From an uncultured Acidobacteriia bacterium (GTDB taxonomy: Bacteria; Acidobacteriota; Terriglobia; Bryobacterales; Bryobacteraceae): a stretch of DNA of 64,000 bases. This document shows positions 54,564 to 62,813 of this stretch, in pieces. The DNA is taken from contig CAIVPR010000098.1 of assembly GCA_903907865.1 (NCBI GenBank), positions 62,001-126,000 of the forward strand, in the 5' to 3' direction. Within the stretch, counting starts at the first letter, position 1; every line of letters starts with the position of its first letter. Made by a program: the position numbers and the translations under genes. A model generated the notes under the pieces. It made no database searches, was not told the origin of the DNA, and saw only the letters and a program-made list of their open reading frames with translations.

Positions 54564-55337
54564 ATGAGCATCGTCGAAAAGCTGGAAAGAAAGATCGCCT
54601 CGCTGTTCCCCAAGTCCGGCGGCACGCGCGAGCCCCTCGAACTGCACCGGGAGGCCTTGGAGCGCCTGGCCGCCAAGTCGATCGCCGGCTTGCGGGGCGA
54701 GCGCGTCTTCCCTTTCGACCGGGTGGTTCTGGAATTCGGGGTCGACGACGCCGAGCGCCAGGCCGCCTTGAAAACGCTCTTTGAGCCGACGACGTTCGCC
54801 GCGCACATCCGGGCGGAGTTGGCGTCCTCTCGGATCACCCCGCCCGCCGAGTTGCGCGTCACCCTCGTCTTCAGTGCCGACGCGGAAGAGGAAATGCGGA
54901 TAACCTGCGAAAAGACCGAGCCGCCCCCGCCCGAGCCCGAAGTGCAACGCGCCCCCGCGCCATTCACGCCGGCGCGGCTGGCGGTGTTGGCGGGCACTGC
55001 TTCGGAGGTCGAATTCGTCTGCGAGAAGACGTTTCTGAACGTGGGCCGCGAAGAGTCCGTGCTCGATTCCGAGGGCCGTCTGATCCGGCGCAACGACCTG
55101 TTTTTCATCGGAGACGACAGCGACACCAACGCCAGCGTCTCCCGCGAACACGCCCACCTCCGTTTCGACACGTCCACCGGTGAGTGGCGGATTTACGACG
55201 ATGGCAGCCGCTACGGCACTGCCATCTTCCGCGCCGGACGCCGCATCGTTGTTCCTCCGCACTCGGCGCGAGGTGCGCTGCTCAAAGGGGGGGACGAGGT
55301 GTTCCTCGGCGAGGCCCGTATCGGATTCCAGCTGTAA
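54564..55337 (+). CDS. Second FHA-domain protein (FhaA-like)
   Basis: A 257-residue protein: N-terminal helical DUF3662-like domain (about 1-110; KLERKIASLFPKSGG, ALERLAAKSIAGLRGERVF), short Pro-rich linker, and a C-terminal FHA domain (about 145-257) with SREHAHLRFD and GSRYGTAIFR. The conserved Asn-Gly of the binding loop is replaced by GSRYGT, so binding may be altered. Likely an adaptor for the kinase encoded nearby. It ends the cluster. Confidence 0.83.
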   Translation: MSIVEKLERKIASLFPKSGGTREPLELHREALERLAAKSIAGLRGERVFPFDRVVLEFGVDDAERQAALKTLFEPTTFAAHIRAELASSRITPPAELRVTLVFSADAEEEMRITCEKTEPPPPEPEVQRAPAPFTPARLAVLAGTASEVEFVCEKTFLNVGREESVLDSEGRLIRRNDLFFIGDDSDTNASVSREHAHLRFDTSTGEWRIYDDGSRYGTAIFRAGRRIVVPPHSARGALLKGGDEVFLGEARIGFQL

Positions 55338-55344
55338 CCGGCTA

Positions 55345-55373
55345 TTTACACGGCGCCAGACTTAATGTATTCT
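55345..55373 (+). promoter_or_regulatory. Sigma70-type promoter with leaderless GTG
   Basis: TTTACA (55345-55350), 17-base spacer, TATTCT (55368-55373), then 7 bases to GTG 55381. This is the most complete promoter seen in the window. Confidence 0.65.
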
Positions 55374-55380
55374 TTAACTA

Positions 55381-55611
55381 GTGTCCTTCTTCGAGGATTT
55401 CATTCGCGCCGCGTGGCCTGTCGCAGCGGCGTTGTTCGTAGCCTACCTTCTCTATTGCCTGCAACAGCTCTTGCTGAGGCGTCCGTGTTGGCGTTGCAAT
55501 ACTCCTCTTTTTCCTGGCCGCAAGCAAAAGCACATGTTGGGATTCTTGCCGTTGGTCCAATGCGAGCGCTGCGGTGCATGGCGCGGTGACATTCTCAAGC
55601 CCAGGCAGTAA
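55381..55611 (+). CDS. Small membrane protein with zinc-ribbon Cys pairs
   Basis: A 76-residue protein. One membrane helix (AAWPVAAALFVAYLLYCL), then CWRCNTP and CERCGAWRG, two CxxC pairs that could bind zinc. No family is known to me. GTG 55381 is supported by the promoter just upstream. It overlaps the FAD oxidoreductase gene by 38 bases if ATG 55574 is the start of that gene. Confidence 0.7.
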   Translation: MSFFEDFIRAAWPVAAALFVAYLLYCLQQLLLRRPCWRCNTPLFPGRKQKHMLGFLPLVQCERCGAWRGDILKPRQ

Positions 55612-56635
55612 ACTGCACTCCCGTCGAATCGTTGTCGTAGGTGGCGGCTTGGCGGGCCACAGGATCGCTTTTGCCCTCCAGCACGAGGCGCACGTTACGC
55701 TGGTCGATCCCAAGGATTACTTCGAGATCCCCATGGCTGTTCCCCGGCTATTGGTGGAGCCTTCGCGGACGCCGGAAGCACTGCTCCCCTACGCCGAATT
55801 CCTCCCTGCCGTCGAACACGTCCGCGACCGGGTTGTTTCCGTCCAGCCGGGTCTTGTCCGGCTCTCGTCCGGTGTCGCCATCCCCTACGACAATCTGGTG
55901 CTGGCAACAGGTTGCGCCTACCCAACCGACGTCCTGAAGGCAGTCGAAGGCGGCCTCGACGCGCGCCGGGTGCACTTCGAGGATCTCGCGGCTAGGCTCC
56001 GCGCTGCCCGACGGATCCTGATTGTTGGCGGAGGCCCGGTCGGCGTGGAGATCGCGGGCGAGATCGCACAGGATCTCCCCGGCCGCGAGGTCCGCCTCAT
56101 CCAGCGCGGAAAGTACCTGATCCCTTCCCTCGCACCCGGCCCATCGAAGTACGCCCGCGATCACCTTCGGAAGCACGGGGTCGAGGTGGTCTTTGGCCGC
56201 GATGTCGCGGATTCTGATATTGCCACCGCGGACCTGGTCCTCTGGTGCGCCGGGTATGGCCTCGACACTTCGTACCTCCGCGACTATCCCGGAAAGGTGT
56301 TGGACGAATTCGGACGCGTTCTGGTCGACCCATACCTGCGCATGACGGGCACGGAAAACGTCTTCGTCGCGGGCGATATCACCGCACTGCCCGAGCCCAA
56401 ACTGGGCATCTGGGCCGGACGACACGCCGCGGTCATCATCGAAAACCTGCGCAATCCCCGAAAGCTGAAAGCCTACAAGCCCGCGACCGGTAACAAGACG
56501 ATGCTGGTAACCCTGGGCCGTCGCCACGGCACAGGCCACGCCCCTTTTGGTGATTTCACGAACTCCTGGCTGGCGAGAAAATTCAAAGCCACCGACATGT
56601 TCATCGGCAAATACCGCAAGGCCGTCGGGCTCTGA
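55574..56635 (+). CDS. FAD-dependent oxidoreductase (NDH-2/FSP1-like)
   Basis: A 353-residue flavoprotein with two dinucleotide folds: RRIVVVGGGLAGHRIA (FAD) and RILIVGGGPVGVEIAGE (NAD(P)H), and the FAD-binding motif NVFVAGDITAL near residue 275. It resembles type II NADH:quinone reductases and FSP1-type quinone reductases. It lacks an obvious C-terminal membrane anchor. The start may be ATG 55574 or GTG 55586. Confidence 0.85.
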   Translation: MHGAVTFSSPGSKLHSRRIVVVGGGLAGHRIAFALQHEAHVTLVDPKDYFEIPMAVPRLLVEPSRTPEALLPYAEFLPAVEHVRDRVVSVQPGLVRLSSGVAIPYDNLVLATGCAYPTDVLKAVEGGLDARRVHFEDLAARLRAARRILIVGGGPVGVEIAGEIAQDLPGREVRLIQRGKYLIPSLAPGPSKYARDHLRKHGVEVVFGRDVADSDIATADLVLWCAGYGLDTSYLRDYPGKVLDEFGRVLVDPYLRMTGTENVFVAGDITALPEPKLGIWAGRHAAVIIENLRNPRKLKAYKPATGNKTMLVTLGRRHGTGHAPFGDFTNSWLARKFKATDMFIGKYRKAVGL

Positions 56636-56683
56636 ATCCGTGGCTCGGTAACGTGTTGATTCCGCCGAGCCGCGCGCGCTAGC

Positions 56684-57532
56684 TCACGCGCCAGGCGGCA
56701 TGGTGATCTTGCGGATGCTTTCGTTGATCGCGTCCTGGTCGAAAACCTTCTTCCAATCTTCACGGAAAATGCTGCGCTTGGCCTCGGCGATGGCCTTCAT
56801 CGCCCCGTCCGAGAACGTCGCGCCCGGGAAGAGCTGGAACACGATCCCCAGTTCCACCTTCAAGTGGCCGAGCAGGAAGTCGCGCGCGGCCGCCTCGGGC
56901 ACGCCCATGCCGACCGCGTGGTCCATCGCCTCCCGCACAATCGTCAGGCACGTCCCGAGCACGGTTTCAGACAGCACCGGCTCCAAGATCGCCATGTGCT
57001 CCGCCGTGCAACGGTGCGAATCGCCGACCGGCGCGTAGATCGCCCGTGCAATCGCCTCGCCCTTCGTATAGTCCTCCTCGGGCCCCTGCACCAGCGAGCA
57101 GACGATGTTTTGCCGAGCCTTGGTACCGCCGAAGAAATCAAGCTGCGCTTCGGGGTCAGTCTCGCCTCCGAAGACGGAAGGATGGCAGGGGTGCGTAACG
57201 AAATACGTTAAGTCGTCGCGCTGCGGGAGGTCGCCCGCCAAAGGGGCGGCGATGTCCAGCGCCATCAGCATCATGCCGGGACGGAAATGGTCGTTGAGGG
57301 CGGTCGCCACCTGCCGGATCCGGTTGTCGGGAAGCGCCAGGATCACCACGTCGGCCCCGTCGACCGCATCCTCCGGCGACACGGCGGTCACCCCGCGTTG
57401 TGCCAACGCTGCGCGGCCCCGATCCGCCACTTCCGCGTGGAGCACGGTGTAGTCCGTCTTGAGCAGGTTGTCCGTGATGCGGCAGCCCATCTTGCCGCCC
57501 GCGCCCAACAGGGCGATTCTCGTGGAGTTCAT
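56684..57532 (-). CDS. apnO: D-apionate oxidoisomerase-like dehydrogenase
   Basis: A 282-residue protein: NAD fold MNSTRIALLGAGGKMG, ALPDNRIRQVATAL, then a PGDH_C-type helical domain (EPVLSETVLGTCLTIV, FLLGHLKVELGIVFQL). In the known D-apionate pathway, ApnO converts apionate to 3-oxo-isoapionate, and OiaK and OiaC act next. Here the gene overlaps a DUF1537 kinase gene (ATGA), which itself overlaps a RuBisCO-like gene, matching that set. The longer open frame upstream is inside the kinase gene and is rejected. The pathway assignment is inferred from family and order. Confidence 0.72.
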   Translation of the reverse strand: MNSTRIALLGAGGKMGCRITDNLLKTDYTVLHAEVADRGRAALAQRGVTAVSPEDAVDGADVVILALPDNRIRQVATALNDHFRPGMMLMALDIAAPLAGDLPQRDDLTYFVTHPCHPSVFGGETDPEAQLDFFGGTKARQNIVCSLVQGPEEDYTKGEAIARAIYAPVGDSHRCTAEHMAILEPVLSETVLGTCLTIVREAMDHAVGMGVPEAAARDFLLGHLKVELGIVFQLFPGATFSDGAMKAIAEAKRSIFREDWKKVFDQDAINESIRKITMPPGA

Positions 57533-58821
57533 TCTTGTATTCCTTTTCGTACGTTCTCGAAGAAGTGCGCCGGTCCGACCTGCCCGCCCTTGAGGACCAG
57601 TTCGATCCCGTCCAGTGTCAGTTGGGACGAAGGCGGATCCTCGGAGTGCGCCCGGCACAGCGGTGCGCCTGGCGAAAGCAGTCCGGCGAAAGTCAGAGCC
57701 TGCACACCCAACTGGGCCACGGCATGGCTGGAAGTATCGCCGCCGGCGACCACCGCGCGCCGCACTCCCGACCGGCGGAGCACCTCTGCCAGCAAGCTTC
57801 CAAGATATCGCCCCAGCGCCTCTCCCTTCGGGTCCCCGCGCCTGTCGCCCGGTCCGAGCGCGGAATACAGCACCACCCCGGGCCCGTTTTCAATTTCGGA
57901 CAGCGCTGTTTCAAGGTATTGGTGGATATCCGTGGCCTCCACGTCCACCCGGATTCCTGCGTACCCGTTCGCGAGAGCCCATTCGATCTGGGTGCCGGTC
58001 GCAGGCGAGCAGCTGCCGCTGACCACGATCAATTTCTCCGTTGGAGTTGCTTGAACGGGTTCGAAGTCCGACGCCACCAGCCCGGCATCCCGCCAGTGCA
58101 TCATCAACGCATGCGTCAAGCCTGAACTGCCGACGCAGAATCCGACCGCGTTCTCCCACACCAGTCGCCCAACTTCGCGAATCGATTCCGGCCCCAGCCC
58201 GTCGAACAGCACGGCGTCGTTCGTCCCAGCCGCCTGAGCCAGAACGCCGTCGGCCACACCGGCTTCCAAGGCGCAAATGTCGACCAGTCCAATCCGCATT
58301 GCAGTCTGCCGCGCCAGGTGTAGCCGCAGGTCGGCCTCGTCCATGGGGGTCACCGGATGGCGACTCATGGCGGGGTGCCGGTCGATCCGGTGGATTGCCC
58401 CGCTTCCAGCCGCGAAGAGGTTCCCGAACAGAACGTAGCGCTTCAAGTGCGGTGCTGCGACCGCTAACGGCACCCACCGGTTGCCGAATACGCCCCGTCC
58501 GAGCTCCATCGCCCGACCAACGTTGCCGTACTGCGGGGAACTGTCGAACGTGGAGCAGACCTTGTACTGGCACAGCGGCGCGCCGTACCCCCGAAGGTTT
58601 TCGAAGACCTGCGGCAGGTGTGCGTCCATCCACTCCGGTCCCCGGCTGCGGCTTTCGCCCGCGATGCCGATGGCGCGGCAGTCCGGGAATTTAGCGAGCA
58701 GGCGCGCGTCGGGCGGGCCCAGAAACAGCACCGTTTCCACGCCCTGGGACGCCAAGGCCTCGAGCGCGTCGGTGGACCCGGTGAAATCGTCGCCGTAGAA
58801 GCAAAAAAGAGGCCCAATCAT
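57529..58821 (-). CDS. oiaK: DUF1537 four-carbon acid sugar kinase (3-oxo-isoapionate kinase-like)
   Basis: A 430-residue DUF1537 kinase. N-terminal GDDFTGSTDALEAL, a middle VVSGSCSPATGTQIEWAL, and the C-terminal ATP-binding VVAGGDTSSHAVAQLGVQ with LSPGAPLC. Members phosphorylate tetronates, erythronates or 3-oxo-isoapionate. The neighbours (RuBisCO-like and PGDH_C-type proteins) point to 3-oxo-isoapionate. Start and stop each overlap a neighbour by ATGA. Confidence 0.82.
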   Translation of the reverse strand: MIGPLFCFYGDDFTGSTDALEALASQGVETVLFLGPPDARLLAKFPDCRAIGIAGESRSRGPEWMDAHLPQVFENLRGYGAPLCQYKVCSTFDSSPQYGNVGRAMELGRGVFGNRWVPLAVAAPHLKRYVLFGNLFAAGSGAIHRIDRHPAMSRHPVTPMDEADLRLHLARQTAMRIGLVDICALEAGVADGVLAQAAGTNDAVLFDGLGPESIREVGRLVWENAVGFCVGSSGLTHALMMHWRDAGLVASDFEPVQATPTEKLIVVSGSCSPATGTQIEWALANGYAGIRVDVEATDIHQYLETALSEIENGPGVVLYSALGPGDRRGDPKGEALGRYLGSLLAEVLRRSGVRRAVVAGGDTSSHAVAQLGVQALTFAGLLSPGAPLCRAHSEDPPSSQLTLDGIELVLKGGQVGPAHFFENVRKGIQE

Positions 58822-60113
58822 TGTTTCCCTGTTTGGGTTCCGAACGTCTCCATCGCTTCCCGCAGTTCCCGATTCTCCCTCGCCGCCACCTCAATCGGAA
58901 TCCCCGCCAGGGCCGCGTCCCAAGCCTGATGGATCGCCCGCACTCCGGCACCGATCCCGCCCGGATGCCCCATGATCCCGCCGCCGCACGCGAAGATAAG
59001 GTCCGTCGACCCCAGCGCAGCCCACGTGCCCGCAGCCTGCTTCACCGACTGCCCCGACGAAAATACCGGCATGATCTCGCAGCCGCGTCCCGGCACGTCG
59101 AACATCGGCGTCAAGCACTCGCGCGCCGACGCGATGACGGACGCGTCGTCCTCGCAGAACTTGTTCGAAAGCCCGTTCACATGTAGGTGGTCCACGCCCG
59201 CCAACCGGTACAGCTTCTGGTAGGCGATGTAGCTCATCCCGATAGCGGGCGAACGCCCGTAGATCCCCCAACCGTTGCGGTGCCCGTGGATTGCGACCGC
59301 GGACCGCTTCCGCAGAGCCACCACCGCGGGCAGGCCGACCGAATTCAGGCTCACCATGGCGCAAGTTCCTTCAAGCTCCGCCACCGTCTCCAGCCGTTCC
59401 AGCATTTCGTCCATGTCGCCTGTGATGTTGCAGGCGTACATCACCATGCGGCCGGTGCGGTCGCGGTGTCGCCGCAGCACTTCCAGCACTGCGGCCGACC
59501 GTTCGGCGAAAGGGCAATGCGGACCGTCGGCTTGAAGTTCGTCGTCCTTGATGAAATCGATGCCGCCTTCGGCAAGCGCATCCACCATTTCGGCCGTTGC
59601 GGACGGGGACAACCCGACGCTCGGCTTGATGATCGTTCCCACCAGGGGACGCTGCGGAACACCGGTCAGCCGACGTGTCCCCGGCACGCCGAACTGCGGG
59701 CCGCGGTACTTCGTCAGGAACACGTCCGGCAGCGTGATGTCGAGTAGCTTCAGACCGGAGAACGGCTTCAGTTCGAAGAGATTCCCGGCAACTGTGGCAA
59801 CCAAGTTCGGCAGCGACGGCCCCATGTTTTCGATGGGCCAAGACAGTGCGACTTCCGCCCGCCGCCACTTGCCGTCGAAGTCCCGTTTGGGCGTCCCGGC
59901 CCCTGGCAACGAGGGTGCGTTCACGGGCTCCAACTCGCGGATCGATTCCATCCGAGCGCCGTGGGCCTCCTTCAACTCCGCCGTCTCGCCCGCTACTTTG
60001 ATGAAGGTACCGCTGGACTGCTCGCCCGCCATCACCTCCGCGGCGTACTCCAAGGGGTACGCGGTCTCGATCCAGTAGCGCGCATGGACGCGGGTCTTCG
60101 CGGAATCAGCCAT
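58818..60113 (-). CDS. oiaC: RuBisCO-like protein (3-oxo-isoapionate-4-phosphate decarboxylase-like)
   Basis: A 431-residue RuBisCO-like protein. Active-site positions kept: Lys163 in GTIIKPSVGL, the carbamylated Lys and metal acids in DFIKDDE (Lys189, Asp191, Glu192), HGHRNG (His278, Arg279), VNGLSNKF in the loop-6 place (Lys318) and FACGGGIMGHPGG. The KPKLGL second Lys of true RuBisCO is Ser. It is therefore not expected to fix CO2; in the apionate pathway such proteins decarboxylate 3-oxo-isoapionate 4-phosphate. First gene of a three-gene operon; ATG 60113 follows a TATGAT box by 8 bases. Confidence 0.83.
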   Translation of the reverse strand: MADSAKTRVHARYWIETAYPLEYAAEVMAGEQSSGTFIKVAGETAELKEAHGARMESIRELEPVNAPSLPGAGTPKRDFDGKWRRAEVALSWPIENMGPSLPNLVATVAGNLFELKPFSGLKLLDITLPDVFLTKYRGPQFGVPGTRRLTGVPQRPLVGTIIKPSVGLSPSATAEMVDALAEGGIDFIKDDELQADGPHCPFAERSAAVLEVLRRHRDRTGRMVMYACNITGDMDEMLERLETVAELEGTCAMVSLNSVGLPAVVALRKRSAVAIHGHRNGWGIYGRSPAIGMSYIAYQKLYRLAGVDHLHVNGLSNKFCEDDASVIASARECLTPMFDVPGRGCEIMPVFSSGQSVKQAAGTWAALGSTDLIFACGGGIMGHPGGIGAGVRAIHQAWDAALAGIPIEVAARENRELREAMETFGTQTGKQ

Positions 60114-60121
60114 CGGGGGCC

Positions 60122-60127
60122 ATCATA
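60122..60127 (-). promoter_or_regulatory. Possible -10 box for the apionate operon
   Basis: TATGAT on the minus strand ends 8 bases before ATG 60113. The 60114-60331 gap also holds a short copy of the operon start text (see the repeat at 60214-60239) and the promoter of the ATPase gene. Confidence 0.4.
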
Positions 60128-60213
60128 GCAGCCACCGGGTGGCGTCCTGAACGCACTCGCACGGACTGGCAGAGCAGAGAATCTGACCCTCGGCGTCAGT
60201 TAGCCATACAGCA

Positions 60214-60239
60214 ACGCGCGATTTCGCGGAACCGGCCAT
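60214..60239 (-). repeat. Imperfect copy of the RuBisCO-like gene start
   Basis: The 26 bases at 60214-60239 match those at 60088-60113 (start of the RuBisCO-like gene, minus strand) in 21 of 26 positions and would encode MAGSAKSRV against MADSAKTRV. After this the frame runs 38 codons and shows no further likeness. It could be a small duplication or chance. Confidence 0.4.
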
Positions 60240-60315
60240 TGGAGTATCGAACGCAGCCGGGTGCCGAATCCGCTCCTCTCGAGGGATAGTCGGACTTGGA
60301 CGGCCCTGTCGCATC

Positions 60316-60321
60316 TACAAT
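60316..60321 (+). promoter_or_regulatory. Possible -10 box for the AAA ATPase gene
   Basis: TACAAT ends 10 bases before ATG 60332. TTGGAC at 60296-60301 could be the -35 box but the spacer is only 14. Confidence 0.35.
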
Positions 60322-60331
60322 GGCAGTATCC

Positions 60332-61423
60332 ATGCTCCTGGAACGCATCACGCTCAAAAATCTGTTGTCCTTCCAGGACGCGACGTTGGAATTGCGTCCG
60401 CTCAATATCCTCATTGGCGAAAACACAGCCGGCAAGAGCAATCTGATCGAAGCGATATCGCTGCTGCAAGCCGCGCCCACGGACCTTCGATCCGCAATCC
60501 TCCGTGGCGGGGGTGTAAGGAATTGGGTCTCCTTGCGTGCTCCGTCTCCGGTAGCGGAAATTCGTTGCAGCGTGCGCTACGATTTGTCGGACGACCGCAC
60601 AGCCGCCTATCAGCTTGAGATGTCGGAATCCGCCGGTTTCATTGTTTCCGAGGCGATCTTCAATTCAGCGGGCGACTTGGCACTATCCCGCGTCGGCAAC
60701 GCCATGTTGGATCCGTCCGGCTCATTGCTCGCGATGCACAAGAGTTTCAACGATCCAACTCCCACGACGGCAATCGGCCAGAAGTTCCAGCGGATCCGAA
60801 TCTACCGGGAGTTTCAAACGGGCCCGCGCTCCGGCAGTCGCCATGGTACCTCGACATCCGTCCCCGGCGACTTCCTCGCCGAGGGTGCCGACAACTTGGC
60901 GCTTGTACTGCACGGACTGGATTTTCACAACGTGATGCAGCGGGTAATGACCTATGTGAATCGGTTTTCGGACCGAATCCGAGGTGTAAAGGTTGGACTG
61001 GATCAGGGCGTCGCCCAAACACATCTGTCCGAATCGGGCCTCCTCAGGAACTTGCCAGCGGTTCGGATGTCCGACGGGACGTTGAAGTTCCTTTGCCTCA
61101 TGTCAGTCTTGTTGCATCCCGACCCGCCCCCGTTGATTTGCATTGACGAGCCTGAGCAAGGTTTGCACCCTGACGCCGTCAGAATTGTCGCCGATGCCTT
61201 GCGGGAGGCGTCTGAAAGAAGCCAGATCATAGTAACCACACACTCCGAAGCCCTTGTCGATGCATTTTCCGACGCACCCGAGGCCGTGGTTGTTTGCGAA
61301 CGCGATGCCGCGGGCGGAACCCAGTTCCGGCGCTTGTCGGCGGAAAAGTTGGAGTTGTGGCTTGAAAAGTACAGCTTGGGCCAGCTTTGGCGCAACGGGG
61401 AGATCGGTGGTACCCGGTGGTGA
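60332..61423 (+). CDS. AAA family ATPase (OLD/RecF-like)
   Basis: A 363-residue ATPase of the AAA_15/AAA_21 class: ITLKNLLSFQDATLEL, Walker A GENTAGKS (29-36), a long helical insert, signature-like LSESGLLRNLP and SDGTLKFLCL, Walker B LICIDEPEQGLHP and the switch His in IIVTTHSEALVD. This is the ABC-type ATPase found in OLD nucleases and two-gene defence systems. The stop overlaps a DUF4276 gene (GTGA), its usual partner. Possibly an antiphage or plasmid-control pair. Confidence 0.83.
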   Translation: MLLERITLKNLLSFQDATLELRPLNILIGENTAGKSNLIEAISLLQAAPTDLRSAILRGGGVRNWVSLRAPSPVAEIRCSVRYDLSDDRTAAYQLEMSESAGFIVSEAIFNSAGDLALSRVGNAMLDPSGSLLAMHKSFNDPTPTTAIGQKFQRIRIYREFQTGPRSGSRHGTSTSVPGDFLAEGADNLALVLHGLDFHNVMQRVMTYVNRFSDRIRGVKVGLDQGVAQTHLSESGLLRNLPAVRMSDGTLKFLCLMSVLLHPDPPPLICIDEPEQGLHPDAVRIVADALREASERSQIIVTTHSEALVDAFSDAPEAVVVCERDAAGGTQFRRLSAEKLELWLEKYSLGQLWRNGEIGGTRW

Positions 61424-62031
61424 AGGTCCGGGTCTATTTCGAGGGCAGCAACCAGTTGCGCCAAGGCTTCAAGGCTTTCCTGATGAAGTGTGCGGGACAG
61501 ACTGGGCGATCACACTTCGACTTGGAAGTGGTGGCTGCCCAGAATGAGCCGATTGAGGACTTCCAACTTGCTTTGCAGACGCATGCCGACTCTACGGTCC
61601 TCCTCTTGCTTGACTCGGAAGAGCCACTGGACGCCAAATGTGTCAACCTGAAGCGCATCAAGCGACTCCGAGGAATCAATAGGAACCACATCTTCTGGAT
61701 GGTCCAACTAATGGAGGCTTGGTTCTTGGCCGATCACCATGCACTGCAAACGCACTTCAAACGGGACTTTCGGCACGACGTCCTCCCGCAGCACGTTGAC
61801 GTCGAGACGATTCCCAAACAGCTTGTACTGAAAGGGCTGAAGGAGTTAGCACGCAAACGGAAGAAGGGTGCGTACCATAAGGTTCAGGACGGCAGTGCTC
61901 TCCTGAATCTGATCGATCCGGTTGCCGTTGCCAGTCGCGCGCCCGAATGCCGACGCCTTTGCCAAACACTCCAAGCGCTAGCGGCGGTAAATAAGCCAAC
62001 GATCCCCGGGTTGTACCCACCCCACCGATAG
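61420..62031 (+). CDS. DUF4276 protein, partner of the AAA ATPase
   Basis: A 203-residue DUF4276 protein. Motifs: VRVYFEGSNQ with Glu8, VLLLLDSEEPLD with an acidic cluster near residue 62, MVQLMEAWFLADHHAL, ETIPKQLVLKGLKE and AYHKVQDGSALLNLIDP. The acidic positions recall a Toprim-type metal site. Its function is not established; in pairs with AAA_21 ATPases it is thought to be an effector in defence. GTG 61420 overlaps the ATPase stop, giving coupled translation. Confidence 0.8.
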   Translation: MKVRVYFEGSNQLRQGFKAFLMKCAGQTGRSHFDLEVVAAQNEPIEDFQLALQTHADSTVLLLLDSEEPLDAKCVNLKRIKRLRGINRNHIFWMVQLMEAWFLADHHALQTHFKRDFRHDVLPQHVDVETIPKQLVLKGLKELARKRKKGAYHKVQDGSALLNLIDPVAVASRAPECRRLCQTLQALAAVNKPTIPGLYPPHR

Positions 62032-62034
62032 AAT
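62029..62034 (+). promoter_or_regulatory. Possible -10 box for the aldolase gene
   Basis: TAGAAT ends 8 bases before ATG 62043 and overlaps the stop of the DUF4276 gene. TTGTAC at 62011-62016 is too close (12) for a good -35. Confidence 0.35.
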
Positions 62035-62042
62035 AGTTCCCG

Positions 62043-62813
62043 ATGCATCCCAACGGGGCGAAAGCCCGCTTGAAGGCTGGCGGCACCGTCGTCGGCCCCT
62101 ACGTCCGCCACGCCGACCCCGGACTCGCCGAAATCCTCTGCTACCTCGGCTTCGACTATCTCCTTTTCGACGGCGAACACGCCCCCATCGGTCCGCGCGA
62201 ATGCGAAAACCTCGCCCGCGTCTGCGAGTTGACCGGCGTCACCTCCATCGCCCGCGTGCCCTCCAACCAGCCATGGATGATCGGCACCACCCTCGACACC
62301 GGCATCCAGGGCATCCAGGTCCCCATGGTCAACTCCGCAGCCGAGGCCGAGGCCGCCATCCGCGCCGCCAAGTATTCGCCCGTCGGCAACCGCGGTCTCG
62401 CCGGTGCCCGCGCCGCCAATTTCGGCATGAAGCAGCCGTTCAGCTTCCCGGCCCACATCCAGCAATCCAACGACGAAACGCTCCTCATCCTGCAGGTCGA
62501 GACCCAGGCCGCCATCGACAACCTGCCCGAAATCGTTGCGGTTGAGGGAGCCGACGTCATCTTCATCGGCCCTACCGACCTCTCGCTCTCCCTCGGCCAT
62601 CCCGGTGACTTCAAACATCCCGTCGTCCAAGCCGCCTTCGAAAAGATCAGCGGCATCGTCAACGACTCCGGCAAGGCCCTCGGAGTCCTCGCCAACACCG
62701 TGGAAGGTTCGATCGAGTGGCGCGCGCGCGGAGCCCGCTACATCCTCACGGTTTTCGAGGCGCTGATGGCCCCCGTGATCCGCAGCTACATCCATACGGT
62801 CCGGGGCGAGTGA
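62043..62813 (+). CDS. HpcH/HpaI family aldolase
   Basis: A 256-residue metal-dependent aldolase. Seen: FDYLLFDGEHAPIGP (metal side), SIARVPSNQPWMI, LILQVETQAAIDNLPEI with the metal Glu, and FIGPTDLSLSLGHPG with the metal Asp. Members split 2-keto-3-deoxy sugar acids into pyruvate and an aldehyde. It is followed by an overlapping MFS carrier, so it likely serves a sugar-acid uptake pathway. The apionate operon nearby is on the other strand and a link is only a guess. Confidence 0.88.
   Translation: MHPNGAKARLKAGGTVVGPYVRHADPGLAEILCYLGFDYLLFDGEHAPIGPRECENLARVCELTGVTSIARVPSNQPWMIGTTLDTGIQGIQVPMVNSAAEAEAAIRAAKYSPVGNRGLAGARAANFGMKQPFSFPAHIQQSNDETLLILQVETQAAIDNLPEIVAVEGADVIFIGPTDLSLSLGHPGDFKHPVVQAAFEKISGIVNDSGKALGVLANTVEGSIEWRARGARYILTVFEALMAPVIRSYIHTVRGE

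Noticed and set aside
60123-60314. 63-codon minus-strand frame upstream of the RuBisCO-like gene
   Set aside because: Only the short start-like copy is notable; the rest has no family likeness or ribosome site.
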